Shown one piece after another: positions 39,560 to 50,962 of a stretch of 64,000 nucleotides of DNA. Under the pieces are notes generated by a model. The model was given only the letters and a program-made list of their open reading frames with translations, was not told the DNA's origin and searched no databases. Within the stretch, counting starts at the first letter, position 1, and every line of letters starts with the position of its first letter. A program made the position numbers and the translations under genes. This DNA comes from Ruminococcus sp. (GTDB lineage: Bacteria > Bacillota > Clostridia > Oscillospirales > Ruminococcaceae): positions 1-64,000 of the forward strand of contig SVNK01000003.1 of assembly GCA_015066935.1 (NCBI GenBank). Reading direction: 5' to 3'.

Positions 39560-41830
39560 ATGAATAGAACTGTTGAAAAGAGAGCTTCCTTTGCAAAGAA
39601 AATGCTCGGAAAGCTTGTTGACCCTGTACTGATATATGCCGTGATTTCCTTGACGGCAATAATGTATCACTTCCATGATAAGCTTGTAGTTCAGTACTGT
39701 GGTGCGTCTCTGGTGCTTGGATTTCTGTTGTTCAGGCTGTTTGATTTTATAAATGTTAAAAGACTGATAGGCGGATTATGCTATGTTGCGGCATGGGGAC
39801 TGACTTTTATGGCTGTACGTGAATGTATCAGTATCGGAAGCCGTGATTTCGGCATAGGATTTGCACTCTGGTTCTTCACTCCACAGTCGGCCATGGACTA
39901 TAATCAGTGGTACTCCAATGCGATTTTCCTTCTTTTCGGAGTATTCATGTGTTCGGTCATATATTATTATACAAGAATCCGCTACAGGCTTTTCATGAAT
40001 TTTCTTGTATTCATCATTCCGTTTCTCATTTACGGAAAAGAATATGAGAAAGTGCCTACAATTTTCACAATACTGCTTGCCGCAGGATTCATTGTACTGC
40101 TGTTTTACTGCAGGCAGCTTGGCGAGGATAAAAAGACGATTATTGTTGACCGCAGAGGGATAATATCGTCGGCGGCTGTGTTTACGGTTATTTTCACCGT
40201 TGTATCATCCGTCGTTCCGAAGCCCGAAGTCAAGGAGGACAGAACAGGTATTGAAACGATGTTCTCCGCTGACAGATTTACCGACAAGCTTGTTGCGATG
40301 CTTACAGGCTACAGAGATACAACGGGCGGTGCTCAGTTCCGCAGAATAAACAGCGAAACTATATTGTTTCTTGCGAAGGCTGACGAATCACTGAGATTCA
40401 AGACGTCCACTTTTTCGGAGTATAATTACCGGAACGATTCGTGGACTGCGGATAAACCCGATTCTGTCTATACAGAAAATTACGATACGCTTCCCATAGA
40501 ACTTCCGCTAACGGGAGAACTTACAGAGGCGATTATGTATGCTGCGGAAAATGACAGTGAATTTGCTGAGGAATACGGTCTTACGGAATTTGTCGGCAAG
40601 GAGCTGTTTGTTCCCGAACGCAATGAAGTAACGGTGATTTCCACATATCAGGAAGGAAAGAGTGCTCCTGTTCCGCAGTTTGCGGAAAAGCTCATTTCAT
40701 GTTCTTCGGAAGATGAGATTTCAGGTACAATTACCGGACTCCTCTTTAACAGAGAAGGGGTTTTCAGTCCAAAAGAGGAATATACTTTCAGCTATTGTAC
40801 CGATAAATATTTTGCATCGGAAGTAAACCGCAGCTTCATTGAGCGTCTTGGTGAGAGTGATTACTACGGAATGCTGAGAGAAGCTGAACAGACTCTCGAC
40901 ACGCTCAATAAAGAATCCGGATTGAGTGACGAGATTGCTCTGAAGTATCATGAGATTATTGAAAGAGAAGCTGATAATTACGGCGATTATGTAAAGAAGC
41001 TCATGGACTACGGCAACAGTGAAAAAATACTCAAGCTTGCCGAAGAAATAACCGAGGGACTTTCTTCCGATTACGACAAAGCAAGAGCTATTGAGCAGTA
41101 TTTCTATCTGAATGATTTCGTGTATGACCTTAACTATGTTAAGTCTGCCATGGAAAATGTTGAAAATTTCCTTTTCCATACAAAGCGTGGAGTATGCTAT
41201 GAATATGCAACATCAATGGTGCTCCTTGCAAGGGCAGCAGGAATCCCTGCAAGATACTGCGAGGGATTCAACATGTCTAAGAAAAGCATAAACGAGAAGT
41301 ACGGCACGAACTACCGTATCACTACTATGGACTCACATGGCTTCCCCGAACTCTATATTGAGGGCTTCGGATGGATGTCTTTTGAGCCGACTGTGACCGA
41401 CAGTGTAGCTGCACCAGTAAAAAAGGGTTCAGCGTCGCAGCTTCTTGCAAGAGCCGGAATCATGATTCTGGCAGCGGCAGTTTTCGCTCTTGTATTCATA
41501 CTTGCTTATCCGTGGCTGAGACACAGATTCTTCCTTATACTCAGCAGAAAGAGAACTCCTGATAAGACTGCGGCTGCTGCAATGCACATGATATGCAGTA
41601 TATACGGAATAACTGCCGTCAACACTTCAGAGGAAGCGTCAGCGATTGTAAAAAAGCGTTCGGGAGCAGATATTTCGGAACTTGTACGTCTTTTTGACAA
41701 GTCGGTGTACGGCGGAATTGAGCTTATGGAAGCTGAGAAAGAAATAATAATAAGGGATTACGTTAATGCGTACAATGCCCTGAGAGAAAAGAAAAAGGAG
41801 AAAAAGCCGAAACGTCCGGATGCGGCGTAA
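39560..41830 (+). CDS. Transglutaminase-like membrane protein (TgpA type)
   Basis: A 756-residue protein. About six membrane helices occupy residues 15-225, followed by a large ectodomain with the transglutaminase core: Cys in KRGVCYEYATSMVLLAR, His in MDSHGFPELYIE and FGWMSFEPT. One more helix lies near 635-655, and the C-terminal 90 residues are cytosolic (DUF4129-like). The catalytic triad seems intact. It completes the MoxR-DUF58-TgpA set. Confidence 0.92.
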   Translation: MNRTVEKRASFAKKMLGKLVDPVLIYAVISLTAIMYHFHDKLVVQYCGASLVLGFLLFRLFDFINVKRLIGGLCYVAAWGLTFMAVRECISIGSRDFGIGFALWFFTPQSAMDYNQWYSNAIFLLFGVFMCSVIYYYTRIRYRLFMNFLVFIIPFLIYGKEYEKVPTIFTILLAAGFIVLLFYCRQLGEDKKTIIVDRRGIISSAAVFTVIFTVVSSVVPKPEVKEDRTGIETMFSADRFTDKLVAMLTGYRDTTGGAQFRRINSETILFLAKADESLRFKTSTFSEYNYRNDSWTADKPDSVYTENYDTLPIELPLTGELTEAIMYAAENDSEFAEEYGLTEFVGKELFVPERNEVTVISTYQEGKSAPVPQFAEKLISCSSEDEISGTITGLLFNREGVFSPKEEYTFSYCTDKYFASEVNRSFIERLGESDYYGMLREAEQTLDTLNKESGLSDEIALKYHEIIEREADNYGDYVKKLMDYGNSEKILKLAEEITEGLSSDYDKARAIEQYFYLNDFVYDLNYVKSAMENVENFLFHTKRGVCYEYATSMVLLARAAGIPARYCEGFNMSKKSINEKYGTNYRITTMDSHGFPELYIEGFGWMSFEPTVTDSVAAPVKKGSASQLLARAGIMILAAAVFALVFILAYPWLRHRFFLILSRKRTPDKTAAAAMHMICSIYGITAVNTSEEASAIVKKRSGADISELVRLFDKSVYGGIELMEAEKEIIIRDYVNAYNALREKKKEKKPKRPDAA

Positions 41831-41859
41831 TGAAAACATAACTGATAACGGAGGTTGTT

Positions 41860-42942
41860 ATGCGTATTATCAGAAAAAACGTAATACCGCTTGCAGTAGT
41901 GCTTGTAATGGCAATTGTAAGCGTGTGCTCGGGATTATGGGGCTTTTTCGGCAGAGTTTATGCTGCTGATGATTATCGGACGTGGAGACAGATGGATCCA
42001 CGATGGGGAAATGTGAGCATGAACGGAACTACAGTATCACGATCAGGCTGTCTTATAACGTCCCTGTCAATTATGACAATGCATTCGGGTTCGCTTGACG
42101 AGCGTGCTCTGAAGAATCTCGGAATAAGCAGTGCTGATGAATTCAATCCCGGAGTTCTTGCAAACGCCTACAGTGCAAGAGGCGGGTTCACCTACGGAGG
42201 AGGTATTGCAAGCTGGGGAACAATCGGACAGATTATCCCCAATATAACCTTCATAAGGGACTCGGGTCTGAAAGGATATACAAAAAGTGAGATTGCAGGT
42301 GAAATCAAGGAAATGCTTGATGACGGATACCATGTAATCCTTAATGCCAACGGTCATCACTGGGTATATATCGAGGGCGTCGTTGGGGAGGACATCTACA
42401 TGATAGACCCTGCTTCGGATACACGTCTGCTTTATGATTACTATAATATTTACGGCGGAAATGAATACTGGGCACTCAGATGTGCTAATCCACCGCATAT
42501 AAATGTTGAGGCAAAGCCTGCCGAATATTACTGCAAATCACAGAAAACAGCCGTTTATGCGGAAAAGAATGTTGATTCGGAAAAGCTTGCCGTGCTTGAC
42601 GAGGGTACTGTTATCAATGTTGTCAGAGATGATGACTTAAGCTTCGGACGTGTCGTTCACATAAAGTCAGACGGAAGCTCTGAGGACATAGGCTGGGTAA
42701 GACTTGAAGATATTGAAGAGACCACGGAATCGGTTTCTCATGTTGTCGGCGATCTTAACAATGATTCGTTGACGGATATGTATGACCTTTCGCTTCTCAG
42801 CGAATATCTCCGTGCAAGAGACATTCTTCCCGAATGGGCGTCGGTTTTCAGAAAGTGTGAGCTTGACGCATCTGACATAAACAGCGACGGAGCAGTTGAT
42901 AATCAGGACCTGCTTATGATTCTTGAAACGCTCTGCGAATAA
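41860..42942 (+). CDS. Secreted C39-like peptidase with SH3-like and dockerin domains
   Basis: A 360-residue exported protein. After a signal peptide (PLAVVLVMAIVSVCSGLW), residues 40-215 form a C39-like papain-fold peptidase: Cys64 in SRSGCLITSLSIM and His in NANGHHWVYIEG, then DPASD. An SH3b-like stretch follows (about 225-285). The end is a type I dockerin with two calcium repeats, GDLNNDSLTDMYDLSLLSEY and DINSDGAVDNQDLLMILE. The dockerin predicts binding to a cohesin, so this protease may join a cellulosome-like complex. It may share the MoxR operon. Confidence 0.88.
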   Translation: MRIIRKNVIPLAVVLVMAIVSVCSGLWGFFGRVYAADDYRTWRQMDPRWGNVSMNGTTVSRSGCLITSLSIMTMHSGSLDERALKNLGISSADEFNPGVLANAYSARGGFTYGGGIASWGTIGQIIPNITFIRDSGLKGYTKSEIAGEIKEMLDDGYHVILNANGHHWVYIEGVVGEDIYMIDPASDTRLLYDYYNIYGGNEYWALRCANPPHINVEAKPAEYYCKSQKTAVYAEKNVDSEKLAVLDEGTVINVVRDDDLSFGRVVHIKSDGSSEDIGWVRLEDIEETTESVSHVVGDLNNDSLTDMYDLSLLSEYLRARDILPEWASVFRKCELDASDINSDGAVDNQDLLMILETLCE

Positions 42943-42956
42943 GGAGAAAAAACATA

Positions 42957-43922
42957 ATGGAATGGACTGAAGTAAACATTTACACAACTACCGATGGCAT
43001 AGAGCTTCTCTGTTCAAAGCTTGAGGATATAGGCATCAAGGGTTTTGCGATCCGTGATTCTGCGGATTTCAACGAGTTCCTTGAGAACAAGAACGGTCAG
43101 TGGGACTATATCGACGAGGACCTTATGGGACTTTCAGAGTGCGAGACATGTGTCACTGTCTATCTGCCTTCGAATTCTCAGGGAGTCGATATGCTTTCCG
43201 CAATCAGGACAATGCTGCTTGCCATGAAGCAGGACGATACCGATAATCTTTACGGCAGACTTGAAGCTGAGCTTTCAAGTATCCGTGAGGAGGACTGGGC
43301 AAACAACTGGAAACAGTATTTCAAGCCCATCAGAATCGGTGAAAAGCTTGTTATCAAGCCTTCGTGGGAGGAGTATTCCGACGACGGCGACAGAATTATT
43401 CTGGAAATAGACCCTGCGTCAAGTTTCGGAACGGGACAGCATCATACAACACGTCTGTGTCTTGAGCTTCTCGAAAAATCGCTGGACAAGGGTGACAGAA
43501 TCCTTGATATGGGATGCGGAAGCGGTATTCTTTCAATCGGAGCAATGCTTCTTGGTGCAGAGGATGCGGTTGCGGTTGATATTGACGAGAATGCGGCTGC
43601 AACGGCTGCGGAAAATGCAGTCAAGAACAATATTCCGGCTGATAAGTATCACACGTATTACGGCAATATTCTTGGTGACGAGGCTCTTGCGGATGAGATT
43701 GACTTCAAATACGATATTATTACAGCCAATATTGTTGCCGATGTGCTTATAGCCATGAAGGATTATTTCGTGCGTTACCTCAGAGACGGTGGAACTCTTA
43801 TTGTTTCCGGTATTATTGAGGAGCGTATGGACGAGGTGATTGACGCACTTGTGTCTGTCGGCTTCAAAGAACCTGTTGTCAACGTCAAAGAGGGCTGGGC
43901 AGCAGTAAAATTCGTTAAATGA
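42957..43922 (+). CDS. prmA: Ribosomal protein L11 methyltransferase
   Basis: A 321-residue S-adenosylmethionine-dependent methyltransferase that modifies L11. Landmarks are EWTEVNIYTTTDGIE at the start, FGTGQHHTTRLCLE, the SAM loop ILDMGCGSGILSIGA, and ITANIVADVLI. The start follows AAGGAG, 14 bp after the peptidase gene. Its substrate gene rplK is in the window at 49649-50074 but in another operon. Confidence 0.95.
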   Translation: MEWTEVNIYTTTDGIELLCSKLEDIGIKGFAIRDSADFNEFLENKNGQWDYIDEDLMGLSECETCVTVYLPSNSQGVDMLSAIRTMLLAMKQDDTDNLYGRLEAELSSIREEDWANNWKQYFKPIRIGEKLVIKPSWEEYSDDGDRIILEIDPASSFGTGQHHTTRLCLELLEKSLDKGDRILDMGCGSGILSIGAMLLGAEDAVAVDIDENAAATAAENAVKNNIPADKYHTYYGNILGDEALADEIDFKYDIITANIVADVLIAMKDYFVRYLRDGGTLIVSGIIEERMDEVIDALVSVGFKEPVVNVKEGWAAVKFVK

Positions 43923-43963
43923 AAATTTAAAATATACAATTAATAACAAGGAGAATGATTTCA

Positions 43964-45133
43964 GTGGGACTTTTTAAGAAAAAGAATCAGCAGCAGACTG
44001 TGGCAGAGGTGAAAGATTCAAGAGAGGACATAAAGGCTCTCGTGCTTAATGCACTTAATGAGAAGCTTAACGGTACTCTTTATGACGGATGTATCATCAT
44101 GCCAAAGGGCTTTACAATCGACGTTCAGATCGGACGTCAGGAGAATAAGGACGACATCAGACTTTTACAGGTAATATTTATCGTGAAGAATGATGAGTTC
44201 GATGAGCCGCTTATCGACCCTGTTGACGCTCAGGGCAAGTCGGATGAGGAAACTGCAAAGATGGCAGCAGATATTTTCTATGCCGGCGTATGGCATCCTA
44301 TCGAGCAGTCGGTCTCAAAGAAGACTCCTATTCATGTGCCTGTAGATTTCCTCAGACAGCACTATGATTTCGACCTCTACTGCCAGTCGGTAGTACGAAT
44401 CGGCGTAAAGGACAAGCCGCCTGTAATGCTTATGAGCTTTATCAAGGATGAAATTCCGAAGTTCCTCGGTTCGAAGAAGTATTACTGGATAAGGGTAAAT
44501 CTTGCAAAGTTCAAGGATAAGAAGAATATAGAGGTTCGTATAAACGGTTCGGTATGTCCTACGCTTTCCGAGCATTTCAAGGAATATATCGACTCATGGG
44601 AGGAGTCCGAGGGATTTGTATGCGAGAAGCAGTACGCCGTATGTGTCCAGCGTGAGGACGACAAGTGTCCCTTTACAAAGGAAAAGGTTATGGAATGTGC
44701 TCGTTTCACCATCGGCAGAATGGAGAACATCAAGAACCATGAAGAGTATCTTGAAATGACAGAAGAACTCGAGAAAATGACCGAGGACAAGAATCTTGCT
44801 TCGGAAATCAGAATCTTTATCCCCGAAATCCTTGCAAAGCTGACTCTCGGTTACCGTGAGGGCGACAGTCTCTTTACTATCGAGGGCGAAGGTGAGGAGC
44901 AGACCAAGATCGAGTTCAGAAAAACACAGCTCAGAACATATTTCTATCTCCAGCAGGCACTCCTTGAATATCTCAGCGGCCGTCCTGAGAATGAAAAGGT
45001 TTCGAGAATCGTAACAAACAGCGTTGCCTTCAGAGAAATGAAAAAGGCTGTGGACGCAGGTCATAAGCCTGATGAGCTTTATGTACCCGGAACTACCTAC
45101 AGAATAACAAATCCCGATTACAGAGTATGGTAA
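43964..45133 (+). CDS. Conserved cytosolic protein of unknown function
   Basis: A 389-residue protein. The first 210 residues contain CIIMPKGFTIDVQIGRQEN, FYAGVWHPIEQSV and HYDFDLYCQSVVRIG, a pattern like the DUF6348 family (uncertain). The rest is helical with a charged SGRPENEKVSRIVTNSVAF section. I prefer GTG 43964 (GLFKKKNQQ) since AAGGAG lies 10 bp before it; ATG 43955 overlaps that site. No enzyme motif was seen. It lies between prmA and the rplU promoter. Confidence 0.65.
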   Translation: MGLFKKKNQQQTVAEVKDSREDIKALVLNALNEKLNGTLYDGCIIMPKGFTIDVQIGRQENKDDIRLLQVIFIVKNDEFDEPLIDPVDAQGKSDEETAKMAADIFYAGVWHPIEQSVSKKTPIHVPVDFLRQHYDFDLYCQSVVRIGVKDKPPVMLMSFIKDEIPKFLGSKKYYWIRVNLAKFKDKKNIEVRINGSVCPTLSEHFKEYIDSWEESEGFVCEKQYAVCVQREDDKCPFTKEKVMECARFTIGRMENIKNHEEYLEMTEELEKMTEDKNLASEIRIFIPEILAKLTLGYREGDSLFTIEGEGEEQTKIEFRKTQLRTYFYLQQALLEYLSGRPENEKVSRIVTNSVAFREMKKAVDAGHKPDELYVPGTTYRITNPDYRVW

Positions 45134-45171
45134 ATTTCAGCAGATTTCTGCGATAAATAAGAAAAAAGTGC

Positions 45172-45200
45172 TTGACAAAACCGTACAGTTATGGTAAAAT
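45172..45200 (+). promoter_or_regulatory. rplU operon promoter
   Basis: TTGACA and TAAAAT, 17-bp spacer. The roughly 75-base leader that follows (CGCCTGACACAGCGAG, GGCAGGTGCC) may fold as an L21-type leader. Confidence 0.8.
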
Positions 45201-45284
45201 AGTATTGCCGCTTGTGAACAGGCTTTAAAGTTGTGCGAAAACACGCCTGACACAGCGAGTTTATAGAAAAGGCAGGTGCCGCAA

Positions 45285-45596
45285 ATGTACGCAGTTATTG
45301 AAACCGGCGGAAAGCAGTATCAGGTAAACGAAGGAGATATCATCTTCATTGAGAAGCTCGCAGTTGAGGCTGATGAGACAGTAACTTTTGATAAGGTTGT
45401 TGCTCTCGGAGCTGATGACGGACTCAAGATCGGTGCTCCTTATGTTGAGGGTGCAGCTGTAGAAGCTAAGGTTCTTAAGAACGGCAAGGCTAAGAAGATC
45501 ACAGTTTTCACTTACAAGCCCAAGAAGGGTGAGAAGAAGAAGCAGGGTCACAGACAGCCTTACACTCAGGTTAAGATTGAAGCTATCAAGGCTTAA
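45285..45596 (+). CDS. rplU: 50S ribosomal protein L21
   Basis: A 103-residue L21. [18 protein letters not shown] is the usual start, so I use ATG 45285 instead of a GTG 9 bp earlier. [20 protein letters not shown] is the conserved C-terminal stretch. It heads the rplU-prp-rpmA operon. The 5' leader could provide L21 feedback control. Confidence 0.98.
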   Translation: MYAVIETGGKQYQVNEGDIIFIEKLAVEADETVTFDKVVALGADDGLKIGAPYVEGAAVEAKVLKNGKAKKITVFTYKPKKGEKKKQGHRQPYTQVKIEAIKA

Positions 45597-45599
45597 TCC

Positions 45600-45911
45600 A
45601 TGATTCGTGCAGAACTTTATGAATCAAACGGACTCCTGAACGGATTCAGAATCAGTGGTCATGCAGGTTATGCCGAAAAGGGGAACGATGTTGTTTGTGC
45701 AGCCGTTTCCTCAGCAGTTCAGCTTATTGTAAATCTGCTGAATGAATTCGATTGTGAACCACAGATGAGTGTTGAGGATAATGTTGTGGAGTGCCGTACA
45801 TCGGCTTCTCCGAATACAGCGTCCGCAATGCTGGAGCAGCTGAAGCTTCATTTTGAAACCATTCTTGAGGAGTTTCCAAAAACAATTAAAATCACTATTT
45901 CGGAGGTGTAA
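45600..45911 (+). CDS. prp: Ribosomal-processing cysteine protease Prp
   Basis: A 103-residue protease that removes the N-terminal extension of L27. The catalytic His is in [11 protein letters not shown] and the Cys in NDVVCAAVS. It lies between rplU and rpmA, 3 bp from each, the standard arrangement in Firmicutes. L27 in this window has the matching extension. Confidence 0.95.
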   Translation: MIRAELYESNGLLNGFRISGHAGYAEKGNDVVCAAVSSAVQLIVNLLNEFDCEPQMSVEDNVVECRTSASPNTASAMLEQLKLHFETILEEFPKTIKITISEV

Positions 45912-45913
45912 GT

Positions 45914-46195
45914 ATGTTTAAGATCAGTATGCAGTTCTTCGCTCACAAAAAGGGCGTAGGTTCTACAAAGAACGGACGTGATTCCGAGGCTAAGAGACTC
46001 GGTGTCAAGAGAGCTGACGGTCAGTTCGTTAAGGCAGGCAACATTCTCGTTCGTCAGAGAGGTACACACATTCATCCCGGTGAGGGTGTTGGCATCGGTT
46101 CCGACGATACATTATTCGCTACAGTAAGCGGTAAGGTTAAGTTTGAGCGCTATGGCCGTGACCGTAAGAAGGTTTCTGTTTACACAGAACAGTAA
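45914..46195 (+). CDS. rpmA: 50S ribosomal protein L27 with cleavable N-terminus
   Basis: A 93-residue L27. The start [20 protein letters not shown] includes the QFFA|H site cut by Prp, leaving mature L27. [19 protein letters not shown] is the conserved core. A terminator follows. Confidence 0.98.
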   Translation: MFKISMQFFAHKKGVGSTKNGRDSEAKRLGVKRADGQFVKAGNILVRQRGTHIHPGEGVGIGSDDTLFATVSGKVKFERYGRDRKKVSVYTEQ

Positions 46196-47545
<1,350 letters not shown>

Positions 47546-47546
47546 T

Positions 47547-47963
47547 ATGAGTAAGTTTTTTTTATCGGAAAGAGACGCAAATTCCTATAGTCCGCTGAGT
47601 CTGGCATTCCTCGGAGACAGCGTTTACGATACGCTTGTAAGGGAGCATCTGCTGCGTAAGGCGAATATGCCTGTTGCGAAGCTCCATTCAGCGAAGGTAG
47701 AGTATGTCTGTGCGGAGTTTCAGTCTGAGGTGTATGAGCTGATTTCGGAGATGCTGACTGAAAAGGAACTTGCAGTTTTAAAAAGAGGCAGAAATGCCAC
47801 AGGAAATACGGTTCCTAAGCACGCCGAGGCAGTCCAGTACCGCAGAGCAACGGCTGTAGAAAGTCTTTTTGGCTATCTCTATCTTACGGGACAGACCCAA
47901 AGAATCGGCGAGCTGTTTGAATATATAATTGAAATGATTGATAATAAACAGTTAGGAGTGTAA
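47547..47963 (+). CDS. mrnC: Mini-ribonuclease 3
   Basis: A 138-residue RNase III catalytic domain without the RNA-binding part; it matures 23S rRNA ends. SPLSLAFLGDSVYDTLVREHL and KLHSAKVEYV are family marks, followed by LKRGRNATGNTVPKHA. ATG 47547 begins one base after the obgE stop; another in-frame ATG at 47529 lies within obgE. No strong ribosome site is seen, so coupling to obgE is likely. Confidence 0.93.
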   Translation: MSKFFLSERDANSYSPLSLAFLGDSVYDTLVREHLLRKANMPVAKLHSAKVEYVCAEFQSEVYELISEMLTEKELAVLKRGRNATGNTVPKHAEAVQYRRATAVESLFGYLYLTGQTQRIGELFEYIIEMIDNKQLGV

Positions 47964-47966
47964 AAT

Positions 47967-48695
47967 ATGTCAGGTCATTCAAAATGGAATAACATCAAGC
48001 GTAAAAAGGAAGCAACAGATGCTGCCAAGGGTAAGATTTTCACAAAAATCGGACGTGAAATCACCGTTGTCGTAAGAGAAGGCGGTCCCGACCCAAACAA
48101 CAACAGCAAACTGCGTGACCTTATTGCCAAGGCAAAGGCAAACAATGTGCCTAACGATAACATTGACCGTGTTATCAAGAAGGCTGCAGGCGGCGAAGAC
48201 AAGAATAACTATGAGAATATCGTTTATGAGGGATACGGTCCCAACGGTGTTGCGGTTATTGTTGAGTGTCTGACAGACAACAGAAACAGAACAGCAGGTG
48301 AGGTTCGTCATTATTTTGATAAATACGGCGGAAACCTCGGTACAATCGGCTGTGTTTCGTTTATGTTCAGTACAAAGGGTATCATAATTCTGGAGAATAC
48401 AGGTCTCGACGAGGATACTGTTATGGACGACGCTTTTGAGTTCGGTGCAGATGACCTTGATTTCGGTGACGAGACTGTTGAGATTGAGTGTGCACCTGAG
48501 AATGTTCACGCTCTCCGTGAAGGACTTTCAGGCAAGGGATATACAGTGCTTTCAGCAGAGGTCGAGCAGATTCCTGCTAATTACACTACCCTTACAGACG
48601 AGGAGCATATCAAGAAAATGAATCTCCTCCTTGAGCATCTTGAGGATAACGACGATGTTCAGAATGTATACCATAACTGGGAAATGACAGAGTAA
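47967..48695 (+). CDS. yebC: YebC/PmpR-type regulator/translation factor
   Basis: A 242-residue YebC protein: MSGHSKWNNIKRKKEATDAA at the start, GREITVVVREGGPDP and DNIDRVIKKAAGG are invariant-type segments. Family members act as DNA-binding regulators or help ribosomes at polyproline stretches. It lies 3 bp after mrnC. A strong inverted repeat follows. Confidence 0.96.
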   Translation: MSGHSKWNNIKRKKEATDAAKGKIFTKIGREITVVVREGGPDPNNNSKLRDLIAKAKANNVPNDNIDRVIKKAAGGEDKNNYENIVYEGYGPNGVAVIVECLTDNRNRTAGEVRHYFDKYGGNLGTIGCVSFMFSTKGIIILENTGLDEDTVMDDAFEFGADDLDFGDETVEIECAPENVHALREGLSGKGYTVLSAEVEQIPANYTTLTDEEHIKKMNLLLEHLEDNDDVQNVYHNWEMTE

Positions 48696-48710
48696 ATCAG
48701 AGAGACTATT

Positions 48711-48742
48711 GAGGGAGACCCTTTTTCAAAAGGGTCTCCCTC
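48711..48742 (+). terminator. Strong inverted repeat after yebC
   Basis: GAGGGAGACCCTTTT is perfectly matched by AAAAGGGTCTCCCTC. There is no T tract after it, so the call is probable. Confidence 0.65.
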
Positions 48743-48770
48743 ATAACTGCTTAATAAGTGGATAACAAAA

Positions 48771-48800
48771 AAGGCTGCACAGCATAAACTGAGCAGCCTT
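48771..48800 (-). terminator. Terminator of the rpmG-rplA operon
   Basis: AAGGCTGC pairs with GCAGCCTT; on the minus strand TTTTTTG follows. Confidence 0.8.
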
Positions 48801-48824
48801 AATTTTTTATATATTTGTTAGAAA

Positions 48825-49520
48825 TCAAACACCGAACTTAGCAGTAGCAACGGGAACACCGGGGCCCATTGTAGAAGTTACAGTGCAGGACTTGAGGTAA
48901 GTACCCTTTGCAGCAGCGGGCTTAGCCTTAACGATAGCTTCCATAAGAGTTGTGAAGTTCTCTTCAAGCTTAGCAGCACCGAAAGAAGCCTTGCCGATAG
49001 GACAGTGAATAATGTTTGTCTTATCGAGACGGTACTCAATCTTACCAGCCTTAGCCTCAGTAACAGCCTTTGCAACATCGGGAGTTACAGTACCGGCCTT
49101 GGGGTTGGGCATGAGACCACGAGGTCCTAGAACCTTACCAAGACGTCCAACGAGACCCATCATATCAGGTGAAGCGATAACAACGTCGAAGTCCATCCAG
49201 TTTTCCTTCATGATCTTATCAACGAGATCCTGTCCGCCAACGAACTCAGCACCTGCAGCCTGAGCAGCCTCGTACTTGTCCTCCTTGCAGAAAACGCAAA
49301 CTCTAACCTTTTTACCTGTACCGTTGGGGAGAACAACAGCGCCTCTAACCTGCTGGTCAGCGTGTCTTGAGTCAACGCCGAGACGGATGTGAGCCTCAAC
49401 AGTTTCGTCGAACTTAGCCTTTGCGTTCTTGCAAACTAAATCAAGAGCCTCTGCGGACTCATAAAGCTTTGCATAATCAACAGTCTTTGCACTGTCAACA
49501 TATTTCTTGCCGTGTTTCAT
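48825..49520 (-). CDS. rplA: 50S ribosomal protein L1
   Basis: A 231-residue L1. [20 protein letters not shown] and [20 protein letters not shown] are diagnostic. It ends the rpmG-secE-nusG-rplK-rplA operon. L1 often represses its own operon; the spacer before it (49521-49648) contains a GGTGGGAGGG stretch also echoed before rplK, which may be a control site, though I could not confirm this. Confidence 0.98.
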   Translation of the reverse strand: MKHGKKYVDSAKTVDYAKLYESAEALDLVCKNAKAKFDETVEAHIRLGVDSRHADQQVRGAVVLPNGTGKKVRVCVFCKEDKYEAAQAAGAEFVGGQDLVDKIMKENWMDFDVVIASPDMMGLVGRLGKVLGPRGLMPNPKAGTVTPDVAKAVTEAKAGKIEYRLDKTNIIHCPIGKASFGAAKLEENFTTLMEAIVKAKPAAAKGTYLKSCTVTSTMGPGVPVATAKFGV

Positions 49521-49648
49521 TATTTTTCCTCCTGTTTAAGTGGTAATAGCGAGATTACTTGCCAACACGGAAAATTCGTGCGGCAATCCCTCCCACCGAT
49601 GAGAAGTCGGAATAGAACTTAAAGTTCTATCTTCATTCAATTAATAAA

Positions 49649-50074
49649 TTAGTCAACAACTACAACGCCCATGGAACGAGCTGTTCCTGCGATCATGCTC
49701 ATAGCAGACTCAAGTGAGCTTGCATTGAGGTCGGGCATTTTTGTCTCAGCGATCTTCTGGATCTGTTCCTTAGTGATGTTAGCAACCTTTGTCTTGTTGG
49801 GAACTCCTGAACCGCTGTTGATGTTACAAGCCTTCTTGATGAGGACTGAAGCGGGGGGAGTCTTAGTGATGAACGAGAATGAACGGTCTGCGTAAACAGT
49901 GATAACAACAGGGATAATCATACCGATGTCGTTCTTGGTTCTCTCGTTGAATTCCTTTGTGAATGCCATGATGTTAACGCCGTGCTGACCGAGTGCAGGT
50001 CCAACAGGCGGTGCAGGAGTAGCCTTTCCTGCTGCGATCTGAAGCTTAATGTAGCCAACTACTTTCTGTGCCAT
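49649..50074 (-). CDS. rplK: 50S ribosomal protein L11
   Basis: A 141-residue L11. [20 protein letters not shown] and [19 protein letters not shown] are typical. The mature protein is the substrate of PrmA (42957-43922). It sits between nusG and rplA. Confidence 0.98.
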   Translation of the reverse strand: MAQKVVGYIKLQIAAGKATPAPPVGPALGQHGVNIMAFTKEFNERTKNDIGMIIPVVITVYADRSFSFITKTPPASVLIKKACNINSGSGVPNKTKVANITKEQIQKIAETKMPDLNASSLESAMSMIAGTARSMGVVVVD

Positions 50075-50165
50075 GTATTCGCACCTCCATAAATGTGGTA
50101 AATGGCGAGGTAAGACTTATTTTACCTCTCCCACTGAAGTCTTTCTGACTTCTGGTTTGTTTGAA

Positions 50166-50696
50166 TTAGTCCTCCACAGTTACAACCTGACTGATAGGCA
50201 GGGTAGTGGGAGTTTCTCGACCGAACATTGAAACGAGAAGATCGACTGAACGCTCGTCAAGGTTGATATTCTGAACGACTCCGATGAAGCCATCCATAGC
50301 AGTACCCGAGATCTGAACTCTGTCGCCCACCTTGAAGTTTACTTCTACTGAAGAAGAAACGTCGATACCGAAGAGGGATTTTACTTCCTGTTCGGAGAGG
50401 GGAGTAGGTTCGGAAGCGGGACCAACGAAGCCTGTACAGCCTCTTGTGTTTCTTACGACATACCATGAATCGTCAGTAACGATCATTTTTACGAGAACGT
50501 AACCGGGATAGGTTTTACGTTCAATTTCCTTGGTTTTGCCGTCAGTAATTTCGGTCACTTTTTCTGTAGGAACTCTAACTTCCTGGATAAGATCATGAAG
50601 CTTACGGTTTTCGACAACCTTTTCAATATTCTGGGCAACTTTATTTTCGTAGCCTGAATAAGTATGGATGACATACCATTTAGCCGCTTCTGACAT
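50166..50696 (-). CDS. nusG: Transcription elongation factor NusG
   Basis: A 176-residue NusG. The NGN domain starts AAKWYVIHTYSGYENKVAQN and includes KTYPGYVLVKM; the KOW part is NFKVGDRVQISGTAMDGFIG. It follows secE by 24 bp in the usual order. Length is normal. Confidence 0.97.
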   Translation of the reverse strand: MSEAAKWYVIHTYSGYENKVAQNIEKVVENRKLHDLIQEVRVPTEKVTEITDGKTKEIERKTYPGYVLVKMIVTDDSWYVVRNTRGCTGFVGPASEPTPLSEQEVKSLFGIDVSSSVEVNFKVGDRVQISGTAMDGFIGVVQNINLDERSVDLLVSMFGRETPTTLPISQVVTVED

Positions 50697-50720
50697 AGCA
50701 ATCCTCCTTAGATTTCCTGA

Positions 50721-50945
50721 TTAGTGGTAGATTGCACGGAAAAGAGCAAGGAAGCCCTCATCGAGCAGACCTACGAGAACAGCCGAAAGAGCGATAACGC
50801 CTAAAACAACAGAAGTGTTGTCGATGACTGTTTTCTTTGAAGGCCATACGACCTTTTTGAATTCGATCCTGAGGTCCTTGAACCACTTACGGATCTTACC
50901 GGGTTTTTTCTCGGTTTTCTTTTCTGAAGTTGTATCCTTAGCCAT
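50721..50945 (-). CDS. secE: Preprotein translocase subunit SecE
   Basis: A 74-residue SecE: a charged N-terminal stretch, then WFKDLRIEFKKVVWPSKKTV and a single membrane helix (VLGVIALSAVLVGLLDEGFL). It lies between rpmG and nusG as in most Firmicutes. Confidence 0.97.
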   Translation of the reverse strand: MAKDTTSEKKTEKKPGKIRKWFKDLRIEFKKVVWPSKKTVIDNTSVVLGVIALSAVLVGLLDEGFLALFRAIYH

Positions 50946-50962
50946 AAAAATACTCCTTCCAA

